A stretch of 64,000 bases of DNA, from NCBI RefSeq assembly GCF_014322795.1, contig NZ_JAASTT010000013.1, positions 1 through 64,000 of the forward strand, given 5' to 3'. The position numbers and the translations under genes were made by a program. Under the pieces are notes generated by a model. It did no database searches and was not told the DNA's origin. It saw only the letters and a list, made by a program, of their open reading frames with translations. Positions 27,577-37,200 of this stretch are shown piece after piece. Origin of the DNA: Paenilisteria portnoyi (GTDB lineage: Bacteria > Bacillota > Bacilli > Lactobacillales > Listeriaceae). Positions within the stretch are counted from its first letter, which is position 1. Each line of letters opens with the position of its first letter.

Positions 27577-28503
27577 TCAAGGCAACTCGTTCCCCGCTGC
27601 CAAATAAATTTCGTACCATTCTTGTCGTGTTAGCGTGATATTTGATGCTTCGCTAATCGCTTGCAAACGCTCAGGATTCATCGTTCCTACAACCGTTTGA
27701 ATCTTCGCCGGGTGACGCAAAATCCATGCCGTTGCAATCGCCGTATTTTTCACGCCTTTTTCAGCAGAAATCCGGTCAACCACTTTATTCAACTCTGGGA
27801 ATTTCGGATTATCGAGGAAAACGCCTTCGAAAAAGCCGAATTGGAACGGTGACCAAGCTTGAATTGTAATATCTTTCAAGCGACAGTAGTCTAAAATACT
27901 GCCATCACGGTCAATCGAACGATCAATTTTCATGTTAACGTTAAGTCCCGCATCAATCATACCAGTATTGGTAACACTAAGCTGCAACTGATTCGCGACC
28001 AATTTCTGCTCCACATATTTGCTCAAAAGCTCGATTTGCATCGGGTTCTGGTTACTTACGCCAAACTCGCGTACTTTCCCACTCTTTTTAAGCGCTGTGA
28101 AGGCTTCTGCTACTTCTTCTGGTTCCACTAATGTATCCGGACGGTGTAGCAACAAAATGTCAATATAATCAGTTTGTAACCGTTTTAAAATACCATCTAC
28201 CGACTCTAAAATATGTTCTTTGGAAAAGTCGAACATGCCTGGACGAATACCGCATTTTGATTGTAAAATCATTTTTTCGCGTACTGCTGGGTTCATTCCG
28301 ACTGCATCCGCAAAAACTTCTTCTGATTTTCCGCCACCATAAATATCCGCGTGGTCGAAGAAATTAATTCCCGCATCCATTGCCGTATTGACCATTTTTG
28401 CCGCGTCGTCCTTCGATAAATCGGCCATACGCATGCAACCTAGCGCGATTTCAGGAACGAGTAAACCACTGTTACCAAGATTAATTTTGTTCAATGAGAA
28501 CAC
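27577..28503 (-). CDS. Aldo/keto reductase (YdhF-like)
   Basis: A 308-residue AKR of the YdhF branch. The catalytic Asp and Tyr are in FFDHADIYGGGKSEE (about 49-63), Lys in MILQSKCGI and His in ILLLHRP; the NADPH motif is VVGTMNPERL (about 272-281). Cytosolic; substrate unknown. It is a different branch from the AKRs at 22841 and 49105. Confidence 0.88.
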   Translation of the reverse strand: MFSLNKINLGNSGLLVPEIALGCMRMADLSKDDAAKMVNTAMDAGINFFDHADIYGGGKSEEVFADAVGMNPAVREKMILQSKCGIRPGMFDFSKEHILESVDGILKRLQTDYIDILLLHRPDTLVEPEEVAEAFTALKKSGKVREFGVSNQNPMQIELLSKYVEQKLVANQLQLSVTNTGMIDAGLNVNMKIDRSIDRDGSILDYCRLKDITIQAWSPFQFGFFEGVFLDNPKFPELNKVVDRISAEKGVKNTAIATAWILRHPAKIQTVVGTMNPERLQAISEASNITLTRQEWYEIYLAAGNELP

Positions 28504-28566
28504 CTCTTTGTATTATTTGATAAACGCTTCCTTTTTCATTTTCACACTCTAGCTCGGCGAAGTCAA

Positions 28567-29562
28567 TTAAGAACCTCCGCTACTCGCTGCCGCTGCACTC
28601 GCCGCCGCTGCCGCACTTGCCGCTGCCGCCCGTTCTATCGCAATCAGAATGTGAACGGAGACCATCAAACTCTCAACCTGGTCCTGCGTCATGTTCCGCG
28701 CTTGATCCTCTGTATACAAACTAAGCGCCATCGCCGTGTAAAATTCGCGATTCCAACGCAGACCGCTCTCATCGCGCATCGCCGCTAACAAATCGAAAAA
28801 TACCGCATCCAATTCCGTACTTTCCCGCACATACGCCAAAATTCCAAGCGTCACATAATGAATCGGACGAATTTTCACATCCGCGCGCTCCAGTTCCTCC
28901 GCCAAACGCACCACTTTTTTCACATGATTCGCGTCACGCTCCATATAAATCAACGTCGAAGTCGCCGCCAAGAACTGCAAGCTATCACTTCTTTTGAACC
29001 CAGCGCGATTAAACTCGGTAAAATAATACTCGTTAATCTCCGTCAACTGCTCCACCGAAAGCGGCGTATCCAATTGTGCCATCAAAACCGCCGACGTCAC
29101 ATCTTCCGCCCCCGTCAAAAATGGATGCTGCTTCCGCAAAGCCATGTAAATATCGCGCGCCCGATCCGCCACATTACGTGGTTTATCAGACCGTAAAAGC
29201 AAGTACGCACCAAAATACGTAAAGTTCGTACGCTTAAATCCACTTTCCACGAGCAATTCATAATTATCAATCACACGCGCCACTGTCTTTTCATCATTTT
29301 GCCCACTCACCAACAAAAGCCCAGCAAGTGATGCCCGCGTGTCTCCATCTAACACATTGAAGAATCCCAACCGCTTCTTGAACAGCGTCGTCACATCCTT
29401 AAATGCCTGGCCGTCAAACACCTCTCCCTCACTCGTGAAAAGCTGCGCTACCAAGAATCTAATCCGCTTATCAACACCCATCACGCCCGAATTTTTCACC
29501 TGCTGAAAGTTTGCCAATAAATCACTAACGATTCTATCGCTATCAAAAACCAAATCTGCCAT
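28567..29562 (-). CDS. DUF4003 family protein
   Basis: A 331-residue, mainly helical cytosolic protein matching DUF4003, a Firmicute family of unknown function. Visible features are the N-terminal D-L-L-A-N-F segment, repeated helix pairs resembling an alpha-solenoid, and a C-terminal Ala/Ser low-complexity tail (about 310-331). The tail is encoded by a GCC/GCA-rich run and may vary in length between strains. No partner gene is obvious. Confidence 0.65.
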   Translation of the reverse strand: MADLVFDSDRIVSDLLANFQQVKNSGVMGVDKRIRFLVAQLFTSEGEVFDGQAFKDVTTLFKKRLGFFNVLDGDTRASLAGLLLVSGQNDEKTVARVIDNYELLVESGFKRTNFTYFGAYLLLRSDKPRNVADRARDIYMALRKQHPFLTGAEDVTSAVLMAQLDTPLSVEQLTEINEYYFTEFNRAGFKRSDSLQFLAATSTLIYMERDANHVKKVVRLAEELERADVKIRPIHYVTLGILAYVRESTELDAVFFDLLAAMRDESGLRWNREFYTAMALSLYTEDQARNMTQDQVESLMVSVHILIAIERAAAASAAAAASAAAASSGGS

Positions 29563-29680
29563 CTACTATCGCGCTCCTTTGATATCTCGTTATTTCATAT
29601 ACCTATTGTACCAAAGGAAGAAAAAGACTACAAACGCAAAAAAATGAATCTAGGCAAAATTCCCAGACTCATTTTTTCAC

Positions 29681-31075
29681 TCACTTATTCAACGTACTAT
29701 TCCTGCGTCCATATGCAAAATACAAAATCAGGCCTAGCAAGAACCAAATCCCACACGCAATCCATGTTGCAACGGATAGTCTCGTAATCAAGAATAAACA
29801 CATCAAGAATGAGACAATTGGCAGCACTGGGTAAAATGGCGTTTTAAATCCACCGCTCGCAATCGATTTATTACGACGCAAGAAAATGATCCCAATCGAA
29901 ACCATCATGAAAGCAAATAGCGTCCCCATATTCACGAGCTCCGCCAAACGATTCAGTGGCACAACACCCGCGAAAAACATAATAACAATCGCATACGTCC
30001 ATGTACTTTTAATCGGCGTATTTGTTTTCTCATCGATCTTTGCCATACTTTTCGGCAACAAACCATCGCGTCCCATTGCATAAATCAAGCGCGTTCCGCC
30101 ATAAAGCATCACGAGAATAACCGTCAGCATCCCGACAACCGCGCCCAATGAAACAAACCCAGCAATCCAGTTCTGGTTAATGACTTGTAGCGCGAATGCA
30201 ACTGGATCTGCGACATTCAAGTCTTTGTACGAAACAATTCCCGTCAATACAATCGATACCGCGATGTACAAAACCGTACAAACAAGTAGCGATCCGATAA
30301 TCCCAATCGGCATATTTTTCTGCGGATTTTTCACTTCTTCAGCAGCTGAGGAAACCGCGTCAAATCCGAGATAAGCAAAGAACACCAAGGCTGCACCATT
30401 CAGTACGCCACTAAATCCAAATGGCATGAACGGTTGCCAGTTATCCGGCTTCACGTAGAACACGCCGACCACGATGAATATTAAAATAACGCTAATTTTC
30501 AAAATAACCATGAACGCGTTAATCCGTGTCGATTCACGAACACCGCGCGTCAATAAAAAGGCAATAATCCCAACAACCGCAATCGCAGGAATGTTGACAT
30601 ACGTTCCAGCAGCAGGATCAAACGCACCCGAAATTGCGTCCGGAATGTTGATATGGAATCCAGCCAGTAGCGTTTTGAAGTAGGACGACCAGCCACTAGC
30701 CACAGAAGCCACAGCCAAGCCATATTCAAGCAGAAGTGCCCAACCGAGCAGCCAAGCAATGAACTCCCCGAAAATGACATAGCCATACGTGTAGGCGCTA
30801 CCAGCAACCGGTACTGCTGACGAAAATTCCGAGTAACATAATGCCGCGAGCGCACAGACTAGCGCTGCAATGACAAATGACAGTACAATCGCCGGACCCG
30901 AATGAAGCGCCGCAATCGTCCCTGGTAAAATAAATATCCCTGTCCCAACAATCGCTCCAACACCAAGGAAAATTAAATCCATCGCGCCAAGCGTTTTTTT
31001 CAAATGAATACTATTACTTTTGTTATGAATAAGTGATTCTAACGGTTTTTTTCTAAATAATGATTTTAAAAACAT
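29681..31075 (-). CDS. APC-family amino acid permease (CAT-type)
   Basis: A 464-residue, 12-helix transporter of the amino acid-polyamine-organocation superfamily, cationic amino acid transporter branch (Bacillus YfnA-like). The first helix has the substrate-gating motif GVGAIVGTGIFILPG (about 37-51), and FFAYLGFDAVSSAAEE (about 232-247) is the conserved helix 6. Amino-acid specificity is not evident. A SigmaA promoter overlapped by a palindrome lies upstream, so it is probably repressed by a dedicated regulator. Confidence 0.9.
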   Translation of the reverse strand: MFLKSLFRKKPLESLIHNKSNSIHLKKTLGAMDLIFLGVGAIVGTGIFILPGTIAALHSGPAIVLSFVIAALVCALAALCYSEFSSAVPVAGSAYTYGYVIFGEFIAWLLGWALLLEYGLAVASVASGWSSYFKTLLAGFHINIPDAISGAFDPAAGTYVNIPAIAVVGIIAFLLTRGVRESTRINAFMVILKISVILIFIVVGVFYVKPDNWQPFMPFGFSGVLNGAALVFFAYLGFDAVSSAAEEVKNPQKNMPIGIIGSLLVCTVLYIAVSIVLTGIVSYKDLNVADPVAFALQVINQNWIAGFVSLGAVVGMLTVILVMLYGGTRLIYAMGRDGLLPKSMAKIDEKTNTPIKSTWTYAIVIMFFAGVVPLNRLAELVNMGTLFAFMMVSIGIIFLRRNKSIASGGFKTPFYPVLPIVSFLMCLFLITRLSVATWIACGIWFLLGLILYFAYGRRNSTLNK

Positions 31076-31128
31076 AATTGTAGCTCCCTATTAGTTTGTT
31101 ATAAAATGTATTTCTTAATCCTATTTAC

Positions 31129-31166
31129 ATCATACCTTTAAAGCATACATGCGTCAATGCTTTAAA
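31129..31166 (-). promoter_or_regulatory. Promoter of the APC permease with overlapping operator
   Basis: On the minus strand TTGACG (31152-31157) and TATGAT (31129-31134) are 17 nt apart. A perfect dyad TTTAAAGCAT-N10-ATGCTTTAAA (31137-31166) covers the -35 and spacer, an ideal position for a repressor. The regulator is not known. Confidence 0.7.
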
Positions 31167-31269
31167 TGATATAAGTATTTTTTTGTTCCCCATACTCAGG
31201 TATGCTACAATATAAGCAAGTAAATTTTAGCATATAGCTTGTCACAAACATATAAGGAGTTTGATAAAA

Positions 31270-31926
31270 ATGGATGAAAAATCAACACGCTCTTCCGTAG
31301 CAGAAAACATTTTAACTCAGATTGATAATGAAACAAAGCTAGGAGATTTAAAAAAAATCGCGAAAGATATAAAAAAAGACCATGAGTTAGCCTTGGAACT
31401 TTGGTCAACAGAAGCGTTTCGCCCCAGGCTATTAGCAGTTCTAATTATGGACAAAAAATTGCTTACACAGGACTTTTTAAATAAACTTGATAAGGATATG
31501 CAACGGCACTCTTTTGTTGAGCGAAATAATTTGATGGATTGGCTCATGGCTAATCAACTCATGAAAAGCAAGAAAACAATCACATTGATGGAGTCATGGG
31601 AAAACAGTTCTTCCGCCCTTCAAAGACGCATTTTCTGGTATTATCAAGCACGACTTAGATGGACTGGACAAACACCACCGGATAACACCGAAGACTTGTT
31701 AGCTGCATTAGAAGCTACTATTATGCAGGAAGAGCCAGAAGTACAGTGGGCTATGAATTTCACCGCGGGCTGGATAGGCGTTTATGATGAACAGAACCGT
31801 GCCCGTTGCATTAAAATAGGCGAGAAAACGGAACTTTACAAAGGCCAAGTCGTGTCAAAAGGATGTACTCCTGACTATCTGCCAGAATTCATTACGATTG
31901 AGGTTAATAAACGACTTAATAAGTAA
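31270..31926 (+). CDS. AlkD-like DNA alkylation repair family protein
   Basis: A 218-residue helical protein that fits the HEAT-like AlkD/AlkC DNA glycosylase family: LKKIAKDIKKDHELALELW (about 24-42), then F-R-P-R-L-L-A-V-L-I and paired helices with conserved Trp. AlkD enzymes remove alkylated purines. Here the usual catalytic Asp/Trp set cannot be confirmed, so it may be a non-catalytic relative. The ATG at 31270 has AAGGAG 10 nt upstream; an in-frame TTG (31261) is too close. It converges on rpsR. Confidence 0.65.
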   Translation: MDEKSTRSSVAENILTQIDNETKLGDLKKIAKDIKKDHELALELWSTEAFRPRLLAVLIMDKKLLTQDFLNKLDKDMQRHSFVERNNLMDWLMANQLMKSKKTITLMESWENSSSALQRRIFWYYQARLRWTGQTPPDNTEDLLAALEATIMQEEPEVQWAMNFTAGWIGVYDEQNRARCIKIGEKTELYKGQVVSKGCTPDYLPEFITIEVNKRLNK

Positions 31927-31980
31927 GATTCATTATAACGAGCTATAACCTCTTTACCTATCATGAACGAACATAGCCAT

Positions 31981-32010
31981 AAAAAAACCTTCCGAAACTC
32001 GGAAGGTTTT
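31981..32010. terminator. Bidirectional terminator after rpsR
   Basis: AAAAAACCTTCCGA pairs with TCGGAAGGTTTTT, closing both the ribosomal protein operon and the convergent AlkD-like gene. Confidence 0.92.
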
Positions 32011-32018
32011 TATCAATC

Positions 32019-32258
32019 TTATTTTTCTTCAGCAACAAATGGTAGTAATGCTACTTGGCGTGAGCGTTTGATAGCAATCGTTAATTTACGTTGATATTTA
32101 GCGCTCGTTCCAGTTACACGACGAGGAAGAATTTTTCCACGTTCGGAAACGAATTTCTTCAGTAACTCAGTATCTTTATAGTCGATATGCGTAATTCCGT
32201 TCGAAGTAAAGTAACAAACCTTTTTCCGACGGCGTCCGCCTCTGCGTCCTCCAGCCAT
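32019..32258 (-). CDS. rpsR: 30S ribosomal protein S18
   Basis: The 79-residue S18 pairs with S6 on the 16S rRNA platform. The family core is seen in the basic N-terminus ([11 protein letters not shown]), [10 protein letters not shown] and [20 protein letters not shown]. Last gene of the rpsF-ssb-rpsR operon, with a good ribosome site 55 nt after ssb. Confidence 0.98.
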   Translation of the reverse strand: MAGGRRGGRRRKKVCYFTSNGITHIDYKDTELLKKFVSERGKILPRRVTGTSAKYQRKLTIAIKRSRQVALLPFVAEEK

Positions 32259-32313
32259 TATAGTTTCCTCCTATCAAATTAAAATCCAATGATACGTATG
32301 CTTTTCCCGTTTA

Positions 32314-32871
32314 TTAGAACGGCAAATCGTCATCTGAAATGTCGATTGGCTTGCCATCACTAGCAAATGGATCAGCGTTACGTGGTGCTTGGTAACTCTG
32401 AGATTGAGGTTGTTGTTGATTCTGTTGTCCGTAGCTATTATCATTCTGTTGGCTTTGGCCGCCAGTACTATTACCGTACGACTGCTGTCCACCGCCATCA
32501 TTATTGTTGTTACTGCTGTAGCCGCCACCACTATTTCCGCCGCCGTTTGCACTGCGGGGCTCTAGGAATTGCACACTTTCAGCAAGAATTTCTGTTACAT
32601 AGACACGCTTGCCATCTTGACCTTCATAATTACGCGTTTGAACCTTACCGTCAACACCTGCTAAACTGCCTTTTTTAAGGAAGTTCGCAACGTTTTCGGC
32701 TGGTTTTCTCCAAACAACACAATTGATGAAATCTGCTTCACGTTCTCCAGCTTGGTTAGTAAAGTTACGGTTTACAGCAAGTGTAAATGTCGCAACTGCA
32801 ACGCCAGCAGGAGTATAACGCAATTCAGGATCTTTTGTCAGACGACCAACTAATACAACACGGTTCATCAT
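32314..32871 (-). CDS. ssb: Single-stranded DNA-binding protein
   Basis: A 185-residue SSB: OB-fold (residues 1-108, [19 protein letters not shown]) followed by a Gly/Asn/Gln-rich linker and the acidic tip DISDDDLPF that docks replication and repair proteins. It forms tetramers that cover single-stranded DNA. The ATG at 32871 (double ATG) is the conserved start, 12 nt after AGGAGG; a TTG right next to that site is unlikely. Located between rpsF and rpsR as in most Firmicutes. Confidence 0.96.
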   Translation of the reverse strand: MMNRVVLVGRLTKDPELRYTPAGVAVATFTLAVNRNFTNQAGEREADFINCVVWRKPAENVANFLKKGSLAGVDGKVQTRNYEGQDGKRVYVTEILAESVQFLEPRSANGGGNSGGGYSSNNNNDGGGQQSYGNSTGGQSQQNDNSYGQQNQQQPQSQSYQAPRNADPFASDGKPIDISDDDLPF

Positions 32872-32930
32872 AAGTAGAACCAACCTCCTCTCTTTTTTTC
32901 ATAAAAATCCGAGCCATGACCCGGGAAATA

Positions 32931-33224
32931 TTAAGCTTCTTCTTTAATAACCATGTGACGAATGATATCATCAGAAATTTTTGCTAAACGGTCGAATTCA
33001 TTGATAGAATCCGCAGTAGTAGCAGAAATACGAGTGATTTGGTACAAACCGTCTTTATGGTCTTCGATTTCATAAGCCAAACGACGTTTACCCCAATCCT
33101 TCGATTCGATGATCTCCGCACCATTGTCAGTTAAAATGCCGTCGAAGCGCTCTACTAAAGCTTTCTTCGCCTCATCTTCAATGTTTGGACGGATAATGTA
33201 CATAATTTCATATGTTCTTGCCAT
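32931..33224 (-). CDS. rpsF: 30S ribosomal protein S6
   Basis: The 97-residue S6 begins [18 protein letters not shown] and ends HMVIKEEA, typical for Firmicutes. The ATG at 33224 has AAGGAGG upstream. S6 with S18 often represses its own operon by binding a leader RNA; a long folded leader precedes this gene. Confidence 0.97.
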   Translation of the reverse strand: MARTYEIMYIIRPNIEDEAKKALVERFDGILTDNGAEIIESKDWGKRRLAYEIEDHKDGLYQITRISATTADSINEFDRLAKISDDIIRHMVIKEEA

Positions 33225-33590
33225 CTCTTTACACCTCCTTGTGGTCTTAGCGGCCCTAGAATTGTTGCATAAGCGATATAAATCAGCGCCAAGCGCTCGC
33301 ATTGTTGTGGTTCTTCGAAACTCAGTGAGTTAGAACCACAATATGCAGGAGAACGCAGTGATTCTGCTTTCCCTGATTCCACAAAATTATTGAAATACAA
33401 ACGCTTTCGCTTGATTTGTTTAAAGCAGAATTCTACGTCTTACCTAATTAAAAAATTAGGTTTGGCGTTGAGCCTTTTTTAAGCGTTTCATCTCTTAGTA
33501 TTTAACAACTCCTCTAGTCTTTCCAACGCATTTTGCGGCTTTGAAACTAGAAACGGGCAAGGAATAATTTTTAATTACTCACGAGGTATA
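33225..33590 (-). promoter_or_regulatory. Structured 5' leader of the rpsF-ssb-rpsR operon
   Basis: About 360 nt separate the promoter at 33591 from rpsF. The leader RNA can fold into a long hairpin, ATTGTGGTTCT pairing with AGAACCACAA (about 33303-33342), a small GCGCTTGGCGC hairpin nearer rpsF, and CCTAAT...ATTAGG (about 33442-33460). S6:S18-binding leaders are known in front of rpsF in many bacteria; I cannot confirm the exact motif by eye. Confidence 0.45.
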
Positions 33591-33619
33591 ATTATAGCAT
33601 AGCTTATTGGGTATCGCAA
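33591..33619 (-). promoter_or_regulatory. SigmaA promoter of the rpsF operon
   Basis: TTGCGA (33614-33619) and a perfect TATAAT (33591-33596) on the minus strand, 17 nt apart. Confidence 0.7.
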
Positions 33620-33745
33620 CCTTGATTGTGTTAGAAATAGGGTCGAATTTTCTGCTTTCTTCTATTAGTAATATTTCTATTTTAGCGCAAGAAAATGGTA
33701 ACTCACATTTGACCTCTATTGGAAATTTTATTAGGATGGTATTAT

Positions 33746-33814
33746 ATGCCTCCAATAAAACGGGATTTCGCAGCTTTGGGCGAGATTGTAGAAGCAAGGT
33801 ATAAAGATAATTAA
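33746..33814 (+). CDS. Possible 22-residue peptide
   Basis: A short frame starting MPPIKRDFAALGEIVEARY, preceded by an AGGATGG-like site and by TTGACC-N17-TAGGAT, and followed at once by a hairpin with a T-run. It may be a small expressed peptide or the end of a decayed gene. No family recognised. Confidence 0.25.
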   Translation: MPPIKRDFAALGEIVEARYKDN

Positions 33815-33819
33815 TGAAA

Positions 33820-33858
33820 GGCAGTATACTCCTAGTTCGGTGGGTGTGCTGTTTTTTT
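33820..33858 (+). terminator. Possible terminator
   Basis: GCAGTATACTCC can pair with GGTGGGTGTGCTG through several G-U pairs, followed by seven T on the plus strand. It marks the end of a plus-strand transcript whose gene is unclear. Confidence 0.5.
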
Positions 33859-34233
33859 ACCGTATAATGAATAAAAATACAATAAAACGTATATAAAAAG
33901 CGCCCCGTACACCATAAAATTTACGTGTCTTTTTTATGACTATTTGTTTTTACAGAAAAAAAGTTACCCGCCTTTTAATGACTTATAACCCTAAATGCAG
34001 GTAAGATATAGGTAGGGACAAAAGAGATTTACGCAAGAGCTCCCAGTCAGAATAAAAAGAAAAGTGGTGATTAAAAAGCGTATAGTATAAGGCATATGCC
34101 AGAGCTATCACGCATAGGGATACTTTATAGCGATAAAGAAATTAATTTATGAAAAATATACAAGCCATGCAAAATTCGCAAAAAATTGGCAAGACACATT
34201 TACCGTAAAAATGTTAACTATTCTAGAGAAAAT
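33859..34233. other. Long untranslated region before the CotH gene
   Basis: About 375 bp with no convincing gene. It contains several short palindromes (for example GGCATATGCC near 34093) but no riboswitch class that I recognise. Confidence 0.4.
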
Positions 34234-34294
34234 AAGGAGGATATAACTGCCAGACATAAAAATTTATGCATAAGTAGTTATGATTTTAAACATG
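34234..34294 (+). promoter_or_regulatory. Ribosome site separated from the CotH start by a hairpin
   Basis: A full AAGGAGG (34234-34240) has no start codon at normal distance. Between it and the ATG at 34292 the RNA can pair ATAACT (34243-34248) with AGTTAT (34276-34281), with an inner CATAA/TTATG stem. Folding would bring the site to about 12 nt from the ATG at 34292. No other Shine-Dalgarno sequence precedes either candidate ATG. Confidence 0.4.
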
Positions 34295-37200
34295 AAAAAG
34301 AAAAGTAATTTTGGATTAAAAGTTTTATCAATAGCGATGATCGTCTCTCTCATGGTACCTAGTTCCATCGGGAATATCGTGACATTCGCAGAAACCCAAG
34401 CCACGACACAATCGACAAACACTGTAAACGAGGAACAAGCCTTTCTGTTTTCAAAGGAATTTCCGATTCAAAAAAGTGCCGATGATGCCGAAGTGTCGAG
34501 TACGGCGGTGAACTTAACGAGTACCGGCCTTGATTTACACGGTTTAACAGGCGCAACACAGGCGACTTATTTACGATTTGCCGATGTAACCCTACCAGCA
34601 GACGCAAAAATCTCGAAAGCCTACATCGCATTCACAACTCGTGATGCATCCTCAGCAGCACAATCCACGACAATCAACGTAACAGGAGAACTTGGCACGC
34701 AAGCAGCATTCGCAAGTACTGCCGCATCCTTCGCAAGCCGCACATTCACAACAACCACGATGAGCATGAAAACCCCCGTTGTTGCCACAAACACCTTTTT
34801 CAATACCGACGACGTTTCATCTATAGTGAAAGAAATGCGCGCAAATACTGCGGACATCAAAGATTATGTATTCAAAGTAACAGGCAGTGGCGTAGGTTCC
34901 TTCGTTATGCGCTCATTCGATTCTAGCGCTCCAATGGCGCCAAAACTCATGATTGAGTACACGTCTCCAACAGGTGAATACAACGCAAAAATCAGCAACA
35001 CATCCGATGACGCAGAAGAATCCGGCACGGGCAAAGCTATCGCCTTAAATGCTGAAATGAAAATCGGCGGTTACACAGCAGCTGCACTAACTCCGGCAAA
35101 TAAAAACCTGTCCGCGTTCCGTTTTGCGAATGTAGATCTTCCGGAAAATGCGAAAATTGACGATGCTTATTTAGAATTCACAACAAAAGCTACCGGTGCC
35201 AATCAATCTTCCAACATGGCGATTTCAGCCGAATTAGGCAATCCCGCAGCCTACACAACGACAGCTGGAAACATCAGCAACCGTAACTACACAGCTTCTA
35301 CCGTAAAATATGAGCAACCTTCTTTCACAACTGCCAAACAAGTCGTCCGCACACCAAATCTAAAAAGCATCATCGACGAAACACGCTTAATGGGTTGGAC
35401 AAATGGCAATGCACTCGCTTTCAAAGTTGATGGTGACAACTATATCGGTAGTATTTATCAAGGTGGAACCGACGCAGCACTTCAACCAAAACTCGTTATT
35501 AAGTATTCATACAGCGAAAAAGACGCAATCGGCGAGGAAGTCACCCAAGATCCGGCAAAAATGAAAAACCTATTTATAAACGAAGTTGCGAGCATGGGGA
35601 CGGACAATCAAGCAGACGGCTGGATCGAAATTTTCAACAACAACGATGCTCCGGTATTTCTTTCAAAAGACGTTTTTATATCTGATGACGCGAATGCTTT
35701 AGGTAAATCTGAGCTCGGCAACATCTACATCCCAGCAAAAGGATACTGCATCGTGAAGGCGAACGGCACACAAAATAATGCGTCTACGAACTTCACGCTA
35801 GGCGACCGCGACACAACGCTTTATCTATCTACAAAATACGACGGCAGCTTCCACACGCTGGATACTTTTGACGTGAAAAAAATGCCTTTTAACGAAACAT
35901 TAGGCCGTTTTAATGACGCCGACAAAAATCTAGTTTCCTATACAACAGGGACGTATGAAAGCTCGAACAATGGCGCGACTCCACTAGTAAACATCACGCC
36001 TAGCCAAACAACAGGAATGTACAAAACGGCGTTCGACTTAACGCTAAAAACAGATAGCATCAACACGCTCAAATACACGCTTGACGGCTCAACGCCTAGC
36101 GAAACAAACGGCACGACTTACACAGACCCGATCAAAGTCGACAAAAATACGACCGTAAAAGCCTATGCCTACAACACCAAACAAAATAGCGGTGTTCAAA
36201 CGTACGTGTATTCCCTTCGTGATGACGCGGAAAACATCCCTTCAGCGGAAAAAGAATATCTTGTCAAAGCTGGTACAGATGACGCTTCCGTAAACGCCAC
36301 GTCTACCAATTTGACAGCTACATCCCTCAACTTAAACGGCCTTTTAAAAGCTGTGCCAGAATCTACATTTGTGCGTTTTGCAGATGTTTCTATCACAGCC
36401 GATGCCGTAATTACAAAAGCTTACCTTACTTTCACGACACTAACAGCATCAACGACACCAACGAATTTGTCAGTTGCAGGTCAAGTCGGAAATGGTGAAG
36501 CTTTCACATCCACCGTCGCTTCCTTCACAGACCGCGCACTTACAGAAACAGCTGCGAAATCTACAACACCAGCAAAAGTCGCAGTAAACGACCTTGTAAA
36601 CACAGGCGATTTGACAGATGTTATCAATGAAATGCGCAGTTCCAATGCCGTACTGAAAGACCTAGTTTTCAAAGTAGATGGTGATAAAACTGGCTCTTAC
36701 GCTGCTCGTTCTTTTGAATCAAGTGCTACAATGGCTCCAAAACTAGTCTTAGAATATTACTCAGAAGATGGCGATTCTAGCGCTCAAGTGGCCACAGCAA
36801 ACGATGACGCAGAGGAATACGGGACAGCAAAAACAATGAATCTTGCTGACAACCTGAGAATCGGCGGTTACTACTTAGCAACCCTTACTCCCGCTTACAA
36901 AGACATCTCAGCATTCCGTTTTAACAATGTGACACTTCCAGATTCAGCCGAAATTGAAGATGCTTATTTAGAATTTACGACATCAGCAAAAGGGACAGCG
37001 AATGTAAGCTCCAACATGGAAATCCGTAGCGAACTTGGTAGCCCAGAAATCTACAGCACTACAGCTGGAAACATCACTTCCCGTCCATACAGTAATTTGG
37101 TCGTGAAGTACAATCAACCATCATTCATAGCAACAAACCAAATCGTTCGCACAGCTAATTTGAAAGACATTATCAATGAAAATCGCTTTAATGGCTGGAA

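Noticed and set aside
22841-28503. Aldo/keto reductases at 22841 and 27577 as one functional unit with the MMPL exporter
   Set aside because: They are separated by terminators and opposite-strand genes and belong to different AKR branches.
34050-34140. Possible cyclic-di-GMP riboswitch (segment ATCACGCATAGGGA) upstream of the CotH gene
   Set aside because: Only the first few bases resemble GEMM; the conserved tetraloop/receptor and the second helix are absent.
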